Assembly: GCA_963678705.1 (NCBI GenBank)
Contig: OY783213.1
Span: forward strand, 11,722,451 to 11,786,450
Source of the DNA: Panorpa germanica
Taxonomy: Eukaryota > Arthropoda > Insecta > Mecoptera > Panorpidae
Reading direction: 5' to 3'
DNA length: 64,000 bases
A program made the position numbers and the translations under genes. Below are positions 32,463 through 45,045 of this stretch, one piece after another (the first letter of the stretch is position 1; every line of letters starts with the position of its first letter). Below the pieces are notes generated by a model. It saw only the letters and a list, made by a program, of their open reading frames with translations. It was not told the DNA's origin and searched no databases.

Positions 32463-34910
32463 ATAATTATTTCTAAATTTCTATATAGTTCTAACGACAT
32501 TTGAAGAATACTTTAGTGAAATTTTCTTAAATAAATGTCATGAAATGAGGCATTGACGGTGAATATCCGCAGACGTCACAAAGAAAAGTTACATTGCGGT
32601 GCCACTCTTAACTCATCACTGAATTTTCTGGAATCGAAAAACCAATATGATTTCATTAGTTGATAAGTTTCTGCAGGTAACACTGTCAAGTTTTTCTTTT
32701 TTCATTGATTTTTAAATTTTTTACAACACTTAAAAGTCAAAATACCGATCTTTCATGAAAAAAATCAGAAACTTTGTTACTTTAAAATACGCTAAAATAA
32801 ACAAAATTAAAAAAAAACTCACAGCGTTACCTCGACATTTGTGTAAAGAAAGAGTGTGCAAAATTTTATAATAATCGGTCCAGTAGATTTTGAGCTAAAA
32901 AGGACACCGACTCTGATAATGCTATGTGTGAGAAACCGCATTTTAAAGTTTCAAAGTAACACGAAAGCAGAACAGAGAGGTGAAAACTTAAAACTCTATA
33001 TCTTCCACAGTTTTACTCCAAATCGACTTCAAATTACGTAACACCATACGTTTACACCATAAACCTAATATGTTGTACAATAATATAAATAAATAAAAGA
33101 TAATTAAAAAAAGAAAGGTGAAACCTTACCCCTCCCTTAAGAAATATGGGCAAAATTATGAGCAGTTTTGAATCAATAATAATTTTAAGTGAATTGCTCT
33201 ACTTCACAGAGGTGCAGCTCATTATGTATTCGATATACAAAAAAATGTTACAAATACAAATTGTAGAAAATTGAATCGTCTATCAGATTGATAAAAACTG
33301 TTTTTATCTTAAGGACGCACTAGTCTTGAGCCGCTAGTTTTTCAGGATGATGACCTAAATCATAAAAAATGAGAGTGGTTAGCAAAATTACTCAGAAAAG
33401 TTGGTTTTTCGTCAATTATCTGATTTAGATACACTTTTCTCGATAGTTGTACCTATATTATAACAATAGTCAGTCGTATCTCCACAGTGGCCGCTCAAAA
33501 TCGACTGATAAGTAATCTCTTGTTCAATAAAAATGTTAAATAAATGCATAAATGTACAAAAACAATAAATCATTCATATTACAGGAAAATACCGACGCTG
33601 CACTGGAGCTGGAGATTGAACCGTTGAACTCCTGGACTCCAGTGATTAAGATATCAGTTTCAACTTATTTCTTTATTATACAAATAGTTTTTACGTGCCT
33701 TGCATGTAAATGAGATTCATGAAATCTAAATAAGTCTTGTACTAGTATTACTAGAGTAGACGTGGACTTGTAATACGCATGCGTAAAAGGAAAGGTGTTA
33801 GAAAGAGGTTATCTCCTTGGCCGTGGAATGTTAATAGAGATGTTAGCTTATTGGAATAAATTGTCGATTGAAAACCAAAAAGAAAAAAAAAACATGTTTA
33901 ATATTAATGTTATTATTATCTTAGAAATCTGTTAAAAGTAATCCAACGAGAAGTAATGGTATAATTTATTTCAATTAATCTGTTGTAATTAAATGAGTTT
34001 TTGGAATACCAGTAGGCGGTGATCTTATGGGTTAATATGTTACACCTATCTAGGACAGATTCAGTTTAAGAATAAGGTGCATTATGTCTTTAATTTCATT
34101 ATTAGTGTCTGTTACATCATGTTTTTAAATAGTGTAATAAAGTAAATGACTTTTTTGACAAGAAAATTTACTTTAGGATATTGTTTTTGTAACAGAATCG
34201 ATATATTGAAATCGTAAAATGAAATTATCGGGTTTTATACGTAAATATATCGACAGAAAAGTATCGAGTATAATATGATATTAAAGAGAATTGCGGTAAA
34301 ACTCCAAACAAGATACACACTACGTTTTAATTATTTAATTTTATTATTAACATTTTCTATGACTCAATTCTTACTTCATTACAAGTTATTGTCTGTTACT
34401 ATTAAATTCAATCAGCGGAGTTTGTAATTGCCTCTCACTCAAACTATGTTTCGTCTCTTTTACACTCGTCTCTTTTGAATATTATATAATAAGGAAATAA
34501 GGTGGTTTAGACTGCAATAGACGCGATTAAAATCATTATAGACTGTTATAGGCTTTTCAGACAAGTAGTTTAATCAACAAAATATGAATATTTCTTAAAT
34601 TTCATGTGTAAACTAACACACATTCTAGTAATATTCCGCTTTTGTTGAACAAAGTATTCATTTGAATCTAAATCGTATGTCTAAATCTAATTATATGTTA
34701 CTCTTGGTGTTAGATCTCTGTTTCATTATATTGAAATGATGCACGTTTCTTAAGAAATTAGACGATTTAAGATTACCCAAAACTATCAGTCGACCTTAAA
34801 TAAAGTGCTAAATAAGTGTCATACTTGAAGTGAGCAAAAGTAGCCTACTTTAGAAAATATATGCCTTTCAAAAATAGTCTTATATTAAAAGACGTCTTCA
34901 AAAATTATAA
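32463..34910. other. Intronic AT-rich stretch, 2.4 kb
   Basis: 'aatcggtccagtagattttg' at 32872 is a phrase typical of insect repeats, but no copy occurs elsewhere here. The plus ORF starting at 32856 contains it. No exon signal. Confidence 0.35.
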
Positions 34911-35133
34911 CCCAGAGTCACATTGCCATCATATTGAAGATGCGTATGATTTTTTTGTCATGAAAGAGTTCAGTTTCTCACAGTCGTTCATATGAAATGT
35001 CTATTTTATCGGCTGGCGAAATCACGCTATCTGGCGGAATACAAATTAAGATAAAGTTGATTCGAATTATTATTAAAGTACAATAGTAATAGAAACGTCA
35101 CAAAACAGGACGCATCACCACATTGTTTACTGG
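34911..35133 (+). mobile_element. MITE family B, copy 2
   Basis: Matches 38939-39191: 'gccatcatattgaagatgcg', 'gtcatgaaagagttcagttt', 'gaaacgtcacaaaa', end 'cattgtttactgg'. Starts CCCAGAGTCAC, with ~10 bp of the left TIR lost. Confidence 0.85.
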
Positions 35134-36304
35134 AAAAATGAATTTATTATCACCATATCATCTTGTAGAAGACTTCCGTCAACTATTGATGGTTCCAAGT
35201 GGTTATACACAGTATTCTTTAGATTGATTGATAAAAACAGTTGACAATTTAAATTGAAATTAATAATAACCGTTATTATAACAGAAAAGTTGAAATTACA
35301 ATAAGGAGTTCAATTAACAAACAACAAGGTAAATCATCCCTGTTATTGTTATTAAAAACCACCCCTATACTAAAATTTGTGGTTAGAAACAATTTAAAAA
35401 ACAAACGGCTTTTTGTAACGTAAAACTAAGTCCATTTTACATTCAATAAACTAAGTCATCAAAATTGTAACATTATATTTAGCTATTGTCATTCAAAAAT
35501 TGTGAAAAAATTACAAAATCTGCAGATAACTGTGGTTAAAAAGACAGATGTTACAATAAAGAAAACACAGCAACTTCACCTATTACGGGTGCATTATCAT
35601 GTGATATTATTCAATTTCGTTTATCCATTTGTTTGGAAATATGTTATAATAAAAGGTAACGTATTGTTAGGGTGTGCGCTTATTATGTTACAATATTTGA
35701 AGTAATTTGATATTTAAGTTTGGTTTTATGGCCATAAATGTGTGTTTAGAGGAATTTACGTTGATTCCCGGCGATTTGAATCATAAAAACTAGGAAAGTA
35801 ATGTTATTTTTTCTATTGTGGTTATTAGAATTATTGTACAACCATCAAATGATATGAAAAATAGCGCCAGTATCTTTTACAGGAATGTCGATTACAGGAT
35901 TTCATCCTTTATTTAAATAATTTACATTAAAAAATATTTTATTAGGAGTTATACGCGCCTATTTTAATTATTATGAATTTAGGGCCTTTGAGACTTTTAC
36001 TACAGTAATGAGATTAGTTGTCAATGTCAGCTGTCTTGTTAATTGCTCTTTTTGCACGTACGATAACGCGCCATTCGCGTAAAGCAATCTTTTCAGATTA
36101 TCAGAACATAATTTAACTGGTTATTGAACGATAATTGAAGTCTTGATAATTGAAAATAACATAACATATTTTTTGTCAATTGCTGCAGAATTTTTTTGGT
36201 GTGTTTAATGAATAATTTTGTAACAATATAAAAAGTGGAGGTAGTTAGGTCGTAGCCTCTAATATGTGTGTGCCTTTCGGCTTTAAAATCTACATTCTTA
36301 ATAC
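35134..36304. other. Intronic AT-rich stretch
   Basis: The plus frame at 35502-35705 (Lys/Val/Ile-rich) has no support. No recognised repeat. Confidence 0.35.
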
Positions 36305-36612
36305 ATTTTATAGAACTTCAACTTGCAATTAAACTTAAAACTATTCTAGACCTTTCTATTTCCAAAAGTACTTTTCTGCTTCTTCTTCTCTTGACCCTCT
36401 CCCTTCATTTTCCTTAGTCCTCCTTCATTCTCACCGTTTCTTCACCTCTTGTCTTCTTTGTCTCATCGTCTCTTTGTCACTTCAGATTAAAATCACTTCT
36501 GCTCTGGCGTTACTTTTCTTTCCTCGTTTCTATTCTCTATTTCCGCCATCCACCTCTTCCCTTCACTGCCTCCCTTTAATAACTGCACAATATTCTTCTC
36601 GCTCATTACTTT
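36305..36612 (-). repeat. Purine-rich repeat J, copy 3 (inverted)
   Basis: Pyrimidine-rich on the plus strand. Read inverted it matches 6947-7240: 'gaaacggtgagaatgaagga', 'aagaagaagcagaaaagtac', 'ttttggaaatagaaaggtct'. Stops interrupt the Lys/Glu-rich frame. Confidence 0.55.
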
Positions 36613-37119
36613 TTTCTGACATGAAAACTTAATGTAAACTCTAATATTCAGCTGATGGAATAAATTAACTTCATGACTGGGAAAGAATTACTTTACCAAT
36701 TGATAATCGAATGTACCATACAATAAATGAATCTAGAAAACTTAAAATTATTATTATATTATAAATAATGCGAGATATAATCCAGCTGTTCAAATCGCAA
36801 TAATGTAACAATACAAAAAGTGCATAGGCTTATTTATAATTTCAATATTTATTCATAATTGTAAGTATATTACGAGTATTGTTTCCTTATTGACATTAAT
36901 CGTATACATTTCTAATTTTCTTTCTAATGTTTCTAAAGTTTTGATCAAGACAAAACCTAAAACATCATTCTCATATATATTTAAGACAGTCGACTAGTCC
37001 TGTGGTAATTGACTGTATTTTTAATGAAAATAAAATATAAATGTTTATCACCCTTGATTTCTAAAGACATATATTAATATTACATTTGACATTAAAACCA
37101 TGCACCAGCACTAGCATCA
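36613..37119. other. Intronic AT-rich stretch
   Basis: Nothing recognised. Confidence 0.35.
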
Positions 37120-37156
37120 CTGGAAGCTGGAATCTTCAGAAGATTCCAGCTTCCAG
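37120..37156. promoter_or_regulatory. Perfect 17-bp palindrome with GAAnnTTC modules
   Basis: CTGGAAGCTGGAATCTT, a 3-nt centre CAG, then the exact reverse complement. It contains GAATCTTC and GAAGATTC, each a GAAnnTTC unit as in heat-shock elements, plus flanking GGAAG/CTTCC. The two modules are separated by one base rather than the usual two, so heat-shock factor binding is only a possibility. It could also form a hairpin. Confidence 0.45.
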
Positions 37157-37424
37157 AGAAGCGGAGATAAATAATATCTTATCAGGAAAACGAAATAAAG
37201 TACTTCGACATGCTTTCTAATAGTTTCTAAGTAGCCAATGAATAATTTAAAAAAATATAGTATTTATTTACCATTGGTGCAATAGAAATATTATTTAACG
37301 TATTAGTTTTTACGTAACGTTGAAACAATTCTGTTGTTTTATCATTAAAGATCATAAAGACATTAAAAATCTTTTAACGGGTAAAAGTATGTAATATGAA
37401 ATTTTGCAGAAAGAAATGGTTTCT

Positions 37425-37520
37425 ATATGAAAAGTAAAAAATGAACATTAGCTTCTAGTAATCTAGCCTGTGTATACCTGCCATTCCAGGGCAATTTTCT
37501 ATCTGGAATTCTCTATAACA
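37425..37520 (-). repeat. Repeat family I, fragment
   Basis: 'tatatgaaaagtaaaaaatg' with 'aacattagctt' and 'gggcaattttctatctggaa' resemble other family I copies. Confidence 0.45.
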
Positions 37521-38938
37521 ATGTTGTCCCTTGCAGCAACGCTGATTGATATTCATCTCAAATGATTGATTAACGCTGACCCAACCAATTAGTAAACAAT
37601 TTCGATTTTACGTAACACAAAACAGCATCACCATCATTATTCAACTGAATTCAAACGGTTTTTTAAATTTATTTTTAATTTTTAATTTGTTTTTGTTAAT
37701 TTATTATAATGAGCTAATTGATTTTTAAATTGATTGCTAATCAGTGAATTTATAATGCATGCTCATGCAATCATGCTGCGATGTTAAGCTGCTAAGATGT
37801 GTGCCTTTCTTACGAATATAATCGTATCGTATAGTTTCTTGGCGCCAGATTCTAATTAATTTATATGTAAGTTTATCTGGTCAGCTTCTTAAACAACAAC
37901 TGTTGGCAACGTGGGTATAATGATAGTGACGTCATCAGTGATACTCTTCTTATTATTGATCGTTCAAGGTCAACTGGTTAAATTATGTCATGGTGAAAAG
38001 AAAAGAGAATCGAAAAATGGCAAGGTTAAATAGTTACCTATGATACAGCTATTAGATATGTTAAATATGCGAAACTTCGTCGAATCTGAAATGGAATCAT
38101 TTCTCATTTTGCTTTGTTCTTTATTGCTCTTTTCTTTATCATTATTTTATTATTGCTTTGAGAATGTTTGATATAATTTTAAAATATGTATGAAGATATT
38201 CGATCACGAATATCTGCAAAGGGATGTAAGTGTCAAAAGTAAAATTCTTCAGAAAACGAGTTTAAAGTTAATATCGTACGTACATTTTCGTTCAGTAGGT
38301 TTTAGAATTCACGTCATATAGTAAAATCTATCCAAGTTTTCGCTTATATCTCTGTGCCATTAAATAGTTTAGTACATCTTCTATCGTTTTCGCTGGTTTT
38401 CTCAAATTTTCAAAATTTGTCAGTTCTTGCTTCTAGACGCCTCATATGTGGTACGTGCCATCGAAGTATATAAATTGGAGATTTAAATTAATCTATTCCA
38501 TCTTATATTTATATCACTCCTTCAGTGTTCATCTGCATGCAATGCTTGTAAGAATCAAAAGATCTAATTTATTTTGATAACATTAATTTTTCAAACTTCA
38601 TATTTAATTTTAGCTAAGGTAAATTTGTATAATCTCCGAGTTATGACATTTTTAGCATTGTTTAGACCATTAGCGCCTATAGGATAACTTTCAGGAAGGT
38701 GCAAGCTCAGTGTTCAAAGAAGAAGGGTAGACGAGGACGCTGAATTTATTGACAAGACGTTGAACAATTTGTAGAACATAGTTCTTATTCAAACAGTAAC
38801 TTTAATAATTTTATTTCTTAATTATTTTCTGTGTACTTTCTTTCATGATAAGGAGTGGTTTACACAAACACTGCTAATATCTCGAAACCCCTAAAACAAA
38901 TTAAATCTACTCTTTTTGATTCCATTCATTATCTAAGA
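37521..38938. other. Intronic AT-rich stretch
   Basis: Nothing recognised. Confidence 0.35.
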
Positions 38939-39191
38939 CCCAGTAAACATTTTGGAGTCACTTTGCCATCATATTGAAGATGCGCATGACTTTTTTGTCA
39001 TGAAAGAGTTCATTTACAGTTTAGTTTCTCAAAGTCGGTAATATGAAATATCTATTTTATCGGCTACAAATGACGAAACCACTCCACCTGTCGGAATACG
39101 AATGAAGATAAAGTTGATGCGATCTATAATTGAAATGAAATAGTGATAGAAACGTCACAAAAAGAAACACTTCACCAAATTGTTTATTGGG
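38939..39191 (+). mobile_element. MITE family B, copy 3 (full length)
   Basis: Starts CCCAGTAAACATTTTGG and ends CCAAATTGTTTATTGGG, inverted ends of ~17 bp with two mismatches. 253 bp, no coding capacity. No clear target duplication. Confidence 0.88.
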
Positions 39192-41639
39192 AATAGACAA
39201 GGATATAGCTAACACTGAGCACAACATGAAATAGTTTTATGTTAAGTTTACAATCCCTGTCAATTAATTCACTGTTGCACCGGAACAATAAATAAACAAA
39301 TAATGACCTTGTCGTAGTATCAGTGGCTACTGACATGCTATTGCTTCTATGTGTGTGTGTGTGAATATGACTGAAATCAAATTGACCTGAACCCAGCTAT
39401 AGCATTATCATAATCAAGTCGTATCACTTCATCAAGTGATTATCACTGATTACGATATACATATAAATTATCGTAATTAGCGGCAGGACGCGGACAACGC
39501 TGCCGTTGCCGTTGAAATGACTAAGACGTTATGTACTTAGTTTCATTATCTTCCTCTAACTGATACCGAGAAATACAACTTTCACATTGCTCTCCGATAA
39601 CAATCTCTTCTTCATTATTATAAATCATAATAATTATAATGTTAATGTTTATAATTACATTTTATTTTAATGTAATTTACAATAAGACGCTATATTGAGT
39701 CGTTAAAACTTTATAGTATTTTATTTATCGTTGAATGAGACACCTGAGAAATTGAGTAAAGTCTTCATAATCACTGTTGTGAGGATTCGATAATATTAAA
39801 ATTAATAATCAGAAAATACGAGTGTTAAGATATTAATATATATTATAGTATATGTAGTGTTGCCTTAAGTGAATTAATAAACACTCGTTAGAATTTGAGG
39901 GAATTTTAATGTCAAGGTCATGTACACCTTTTATATATAAGTTATTTTATTTTAGTTAAATTTGATTTATTAAGTTTATATCAGTTAGAAATTCATGCAC
40001 TTTTTGAATTTCTTATGCATTGTCTAAAAGCATGTCCTTTAGTTCACCTCTGATGCTGTGTGTTTTGTTCGTTGAGTTTGATATTGTGGGCAGGTTACTA
40101 GTAGATGATGAACTGTTATTTGCGTTTGCACTGCGGAATTATTGTTTTACTCATTAAGTGTTGATGCGTCAACCTCGTATGTCCTGTTTGTAGTCTGAAG
40201 ATGACTATTTAAAATTGTCTGTTGCTCTGATAAGAAGTTTCCACTTTTATGTATTTTCATTAATCATTTTCAATTTGTTGCTACTTATTGTTCACTGTTT
40301 TACGTAACCATTCATTAGAGATGTGCTCGAGTTTACTATCTGCAATAATTTCACAGTAATAGGTTTGAAGCGTTCTTTGGTTTAGTTTATTTTAAAGTTC
40401 AACCGAAGGCGCTCTTATTTCGTAGGCTACACTTTTATCTACTTCTAAACAATTATTTAGGTAGCCCTGGAGCTAGACAGAAAGTGAAAGGTCTTTCACT
40501 CGAAAACTCTGAATGATAACCAAATGGCTTCATTTTTGTTGGATTAACGAATTGTGCTGCTTTCAGAAAGAAAGACAGGCATCAAATGTGCTAGTCTGGA
40601 GGTGCAATTACTCTTTTACGATTTGTTTCTTATTCGTTAGTTTGCTATGTTTTTAGTTAGAAATTGAAGTAACTTTCGACCATAGTCGTCCGCAGAAAAT
40701 TTGTTAGGGGTAACAAAACAACCAGATTTCATTGTCATCCCATTCGCCCCTACCGGAGTTTGCCACTGGTCTAGACTCTAAACGTCTCTGCATCAAAATA
40801 TGAACATTAATCATCCCATGTCAAAACCACTTGTTTAAACTGTTGATACGTTTTTTGCTCAACTCCTGGTTAAAACAAAAACATGGAGATTTCTTAAACT
40901 GCGACGTACCTTGCTTATGGGGTTGTAAACCATGTCTCAGTTTCTATGAATCAGTACTACATGATTATCAATAAAATTGGCCCAGGACCTTAAATATGCA
41001 ATTCTCTTTTATTAAGTCGCTATATTAATAAGATAACAACAGTTAAAATAATTTTATCCATCAAAATTTATAAAAATTTTAAAATATATTTCTTACTATG
41101 ACTGGAGAGTGGAAAAGATACAATATACTCGTACTTAAACGTCGAGTAGTATAAATGCAGGGATTTATGTTATAAATGAGGTAAATAACGATAAATATAA
41201 TCGGGTAGGAGTTTATTTAGACTACAGACTCAATTGATACTGCATAAAATTGATCTGAAAAAAAACAGAATTCCAAATTTTGAGTAGCTATTTCTTCGTC
41301 AACTTTTGTATGTTAAAAAAATAAAACTAATTAATATATACTTATATATTAATAAAGGATCTTCAGAGAATTCCTTCAAGAAAAGAAAGCAGCCTTAATA
41401 ACGGCATATCGGATAGAGCTGTCCTATTCCTATACGTTGTATATTCATAATTTTATTATTGTACAAATATTTCCATTTGTGGGTAACACAGTCTAGTGGC
41501 ACATATCTCTACAACATTCTAGTACCCTTTAGTTTTAAAATATCTAAATACTTTATACATATCTCCCAACATTTTTTATTACTTCATACATTTATTGTAA
41601 TATTATATTTTTTCGATAAAAAAAATGTTTAAAATATTT
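39192..41639. other. Intronic AT-rich stretch, 2.4 kb
   Basis: A (GT)n microsatellite lies at 39345-39362. 40677-40765 is a somewhat GC-richer patch ('attcgcccctaccggagttt') of unknown origin. No exon signal. Confidence 0.35.
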
Positions 41640-41842
41640 CAATAAATTTATATAGTTGACACACCGTTTAGTTGATACTTGCGCGCTCCTTCTCGTGCCC
41701 CCGCCCTTACTGTTACCCCATTGCCTACGTGGTGGGGTAACTTCTTCACGGACGATTAACCTTGCAGCTCCCCAACCCGTGAAGACGCTGAGTTTTTTCT
41801 CAGTACATGCAGTTAACAAGTTTACACGTCATTTTTAATAAT
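41640..41842. other. GC-rich island open on both strands
   Basis: Frames of 60 (plus) and 75 (minus) codons cross 'ccattgcctacgtggtgggg'. No domain, no splice sites. Probably part of an unrecognised repeat or a fossil exon. Confidence 0.2.
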
Positions 41843-42107
41843 TTATAATAAAAGCATATTCACTTGTCAAGGGCCACGGTATTTAAATAATATTCTAAAT
41901 ATATGATAGGGCTAGGGTTGATTCCTGACTATTTGTTGAACATTCTAATAACCAAACACTGATTATATTTAATGATATGGTTATTTAAATTTAATATTGT
42001 GGGGAAAATCTTTATTATTGTGTACAGCGCTTCTAAAAGTTTAGTTGAACGGTATTATTATACTGTTGTATTTTTTTTAAATTGTGTTACCACGATTTCA
42101 ACAGATG

Positions 42108-42311
42108 TAGTTCAAATTACGAGAGTTTGACGGCGACTCATGCTTAGAAGAGGTTACAAGAGCTACATTAATATATCAGACGATAGAGAATTTTATCTTA
42201 TTCATTATAAAAATGTATATGAGACAGTATTATTTAATTGTATCACAAATTTATACGACACAACTTGTATTAAGCATGAGCTACCGTCGAACTCTCTTAA
42301 TTCGAACTATA
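42108..42311 (+). mobile_element. MITE family E, complete copy with ~38-bp TIRs
   Basis: Starts TAGTTCAAATTACGAGAG... and ends with the near reverse complement ...CTTAATTCGAACTA. Inside are 'aagaggttacaagagct' and 'cacaacttgtattaagcatg'. The right flank is TA. The plus ORF across it is not a gene. Long TIRs and a TA-like target suggest Tc1/mariner mobilisation. Confidence 0.88.
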
Positions 42312-42429
42312 GGTTATATTTCGCATTAGTTGTAATATAAATAATTATGCATTTTTGTAGATTTGTTTATTATATTGGTTTTATTATTTGTGTATCACAT
42401 TTGATGAGTTATTTCTCTGCTATCATTTG

Positions 42430-42500
42430 CCATAAATTTATGCTGTTTCCGGGATTCGAACTCGGATCCAACGAAAGCCGAGTGTAGTTGTAACTTTTCA
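42430..42500 (-). repeat. tRNA-like fragment, different from SINE G
   Basis: Minus strand GAGTTCGAATCCCGG is a good tRNA T-arm/B-box, but no matching acceptor stem, D-arm or anticodon arm can be drawn around it. Probably the head of another SINE or a tRNA relic. Confidence 0.35.
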
Positions 42501-43002
42501 AAAATCCATACTGCTAGCATCAAACTTATTGGCTTTATTGAATAAAACGTATAAGAGAAGGAAAGGAGAGAGAAAATGTTTACAGAGAAAACAACTGAGA
42601 AACTGAGATCGTGACGTATTTGCCCCACTCCCTTGCCCCTCTTGCGTTTGATGTAATTAATGGCTAATCCCTAATTAATAAAACAGTTATAGAAAAATTA
42701 AGGTCTTGATAAAACTGCAAACCGGTGAAGTGGTTCAAACGAACAGTAGTGAAAACGGTTTGAATACGGAAACTGGTTTCTAAAACTATAATTTATAAAA
42801 ATTGTGACTCTATAAAAACTAAATTAGATATAATAAAGTTTTAGTAAAAACAATTATAATTTTGTTTTGAAATCATATGTGAATGCTACATATTTTTAAT
42901 AGTACAAGAATAACATTTTTAACCTGTTTTCCATTATGGCACACAAAAGCAGAAATATTTTTTTAATGAAGAACAAATGTAGCAAAAAATTTTGTACTAC
43001 AT
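42501..43002. other. Intronic AT-rich stretch
   Basis: Nothing recognised. Confidence 0.3.
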
Positions 43003-43063
43003 AATTTCGATTTTTTTTTTTAATAATAATTCACGGGATTCCTAGGACCACAATTTCGATTTT
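43003..43063 (-). mobile_element. Minimal 37-bp LINE 3'-end insertion with target duplication
   Basis: The duplication AATTTCGATTTT (43003-43014 and 43052-43063) encloses 37 bp that read, on the minus strand, 'tcctaggaatcccgtgaatt', 'attatt' and an A-run. This is the terminus of the LINE tail at 4372-4542 ('atcctaagaagcccgtgaat'). Confidence 0.75.
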
Positions 43064-44065
43064 AGATTCCTTGTTTTCAAATAGCGTTTATTCCTTTAAA
43101 ATGAAATGAAAATGCTTTGTAATTCGTAGGGTTACATAAACAAATTAATAAATTATGAAATCTACAGTACATTTTCTTTAAAATATTTGAATAATCAGAT
43201 ACAACAAAATATTTAAATCACACATATCTTCATCATAACCATTAAAATTCAAATGTACAAGATATAAAAGCCGAGATACCACATTTCCTATTCATCATAT
43301 TTACATTTTACGTTTTACAAATACAGCATAAATTAATAATAACTGTCAACCATGTTTTCTCACACTTATCGCCTTCCCTGTAATTAATTTCAAGTTGACA
43401 GGCCGGTAAGTGCGTTCTAATTAGTCTCCTTCCATGATATCATTGCTGCAGCTCCAGATTTCTCCAGTAGTTGTCAAGGAGTCAGAGTCAGTGACTGCAT
43501 GACTTCAAATCATCTATTTATTTCAGGTTATAGTTTATTGTTACTGTGGGAGAGAGTGAGATGGAGAATGATTAACAGCTAGTTCATATGCATTTATTAC
43601 ACTTGTTGGCGTGGATTATATTTATCAGCCGTGAAAAACGTTCATTGACAAGAACATTGAATACGCCTGGTTCTGATTCAACAACTTGGATAATAAACTA
43701 GCAAGATTGTTATCGGCTTCTGTTGGTAGCTGGTGGTAGTAATCTCAGCTTGATTAGATGTAGTCTTATCGTAATAGAATCGAACGCGTTTCTATGAGAT
43801 TGATATATTCGTATAGCTCCGATTCTAGGCATATTTATCGCAATGCACTTTAAGGCAATTCCCAATATTAGTAAGAGTAAGAGACTCTAGAACACACTGC
43901 AACCGTTTTCTTACGACCTGCTATTTTTTAGTACGGTTTAGTTGCATAAACATACTTTATCATAAGAGAAAATTTATATTTTAATATAATTAATACACCA
44001 CTGTATGTATTTCGTACGTCCGTATCAATAAATTGGTTCATCTACTACTCTACACAAAATGTTTC
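43064..44065. other. Intronic AT-rich stretch
   Basis: Nothing recognised. Confidence 0.35.
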
Positions 44066-44067
44066 TA

Positions 44068-44160
44068 AGAATCGTACGAATCTAACACGATCCTTATACG
44101 ATTCTAATACGATCTTTATACGATTCGTTTTGATTCATACGAATCTTACACGATTCTTGT
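44068..44160. repeat. Degenerate tandem repeat, unit ~16 bp (ACGAT-TCT-type)
   Basis: About six irregular units of the form 'tacgattctaa(t/c)acgatc(t/c)tta' in 90 bp, with some units inverted ('atacgaatc'). Confidence 0.7.
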
Positions 44161-44262
44161 CAAAATTGTTTACAAATTGCTTTTACAATTTATATTTATT
44201 CGACTGCGGTAGACCCGTCGTTGTGTTTATTATTTCTTTGAGGTGAAATGATTTCGGGAGGC

Positions 44263-44276
44263 GAGAGAGAGAGAGT
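44263..44276. repeat. (GA)n microsatellite
   Basis: A short run gagagagagagag. Confidence 0.8.
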
Positions 44277-44395
44277 GTACAATAAAGAAACACTGTGCAG
44301 CCAATATTTTACTGCTTAAATATTGAAGAAGATGACATGAACCGTCAGTTCATCTTATGATAAGATGTACTAATGCGAAAATACTGAAATTACTC

Positions 44396-44796
44396 TAAGG
44401 CCCTCCGCACACGAGGTGACTGGTTGCAAACCGAATCTGCCCGAACCGAATGTGATTGCAACTGAGTTGTTAATGAGAGAACGAACGTCTATACGAGTGA
44501 GATAAAACACACGGCACGAACGTAACTAAACTGATTTCAAACTGGTTTTAAGCATATATTCAGCGACTATATTTCTCGGTCACATGGCATTGTTGGTGCA
44601 TGCTTTTGATGATGATATCATCAACAGAGATTTTTACAAATACAATCAAATATAACACAATAGAATCCCCTGTTTTGCTATTGTTCAAAAATTTATAGAG
44701 TCACGGAACACGGCTCGACTACCAGTTTAGTTTCATTCGTGTTTTATGTTTTCTCTCACTCGTATACGCGTTCGTTCTCTCACTAACAACACAGTT
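44396..44796 (+). mobile_element. Foldback element family F, long copy
   Basis: The left arm runs from 'taaggccctccgcacacgag' through 'gagttgttaatgagagaacg' and 'ctatacgagtgagataaaac' to 'aacgtaactaaactg'. The right arm at 44730-44796 is its inverted repeat ('cagtttagtttcattcgtgt', 'tctctcactcgtatacgcgt', 'tctctcactaacaacacag') but stops before the outer GC-rich end. ~230 bp of AT-rich DNA lies between the arms. Confidence 0.75.
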
Positions 44797-45045
44797 CCTG
44801 AAATAGATCAAAGATTCTATCAGAAACTATAATTGGTTTTTCCTTATTCGCTGAGACAATATTAAACATACTGTATGATTAAAAAAAGATAAATCTATAA
44901 CTGGAGAAAATTTAAAAATAAATATAAATTCTATTTACGGTTTTTCATTCTGATTTCATGCAACTCGCCAGTTTACAACGAGTGACTACTGTCTGTTGAT
45001 TGGCTCTTCATCTGATACAATGGAAATTGCTTCTAAACTGATGGT

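Noticed and set aside
42140-42340. 66-codon plus ORF
   Set aside because: It lies within a complete MITE of family E.
42430-42500. tRNA gene
   Set aside because: T-arm-like sequence only; no acceptor stem or anticodon arm.
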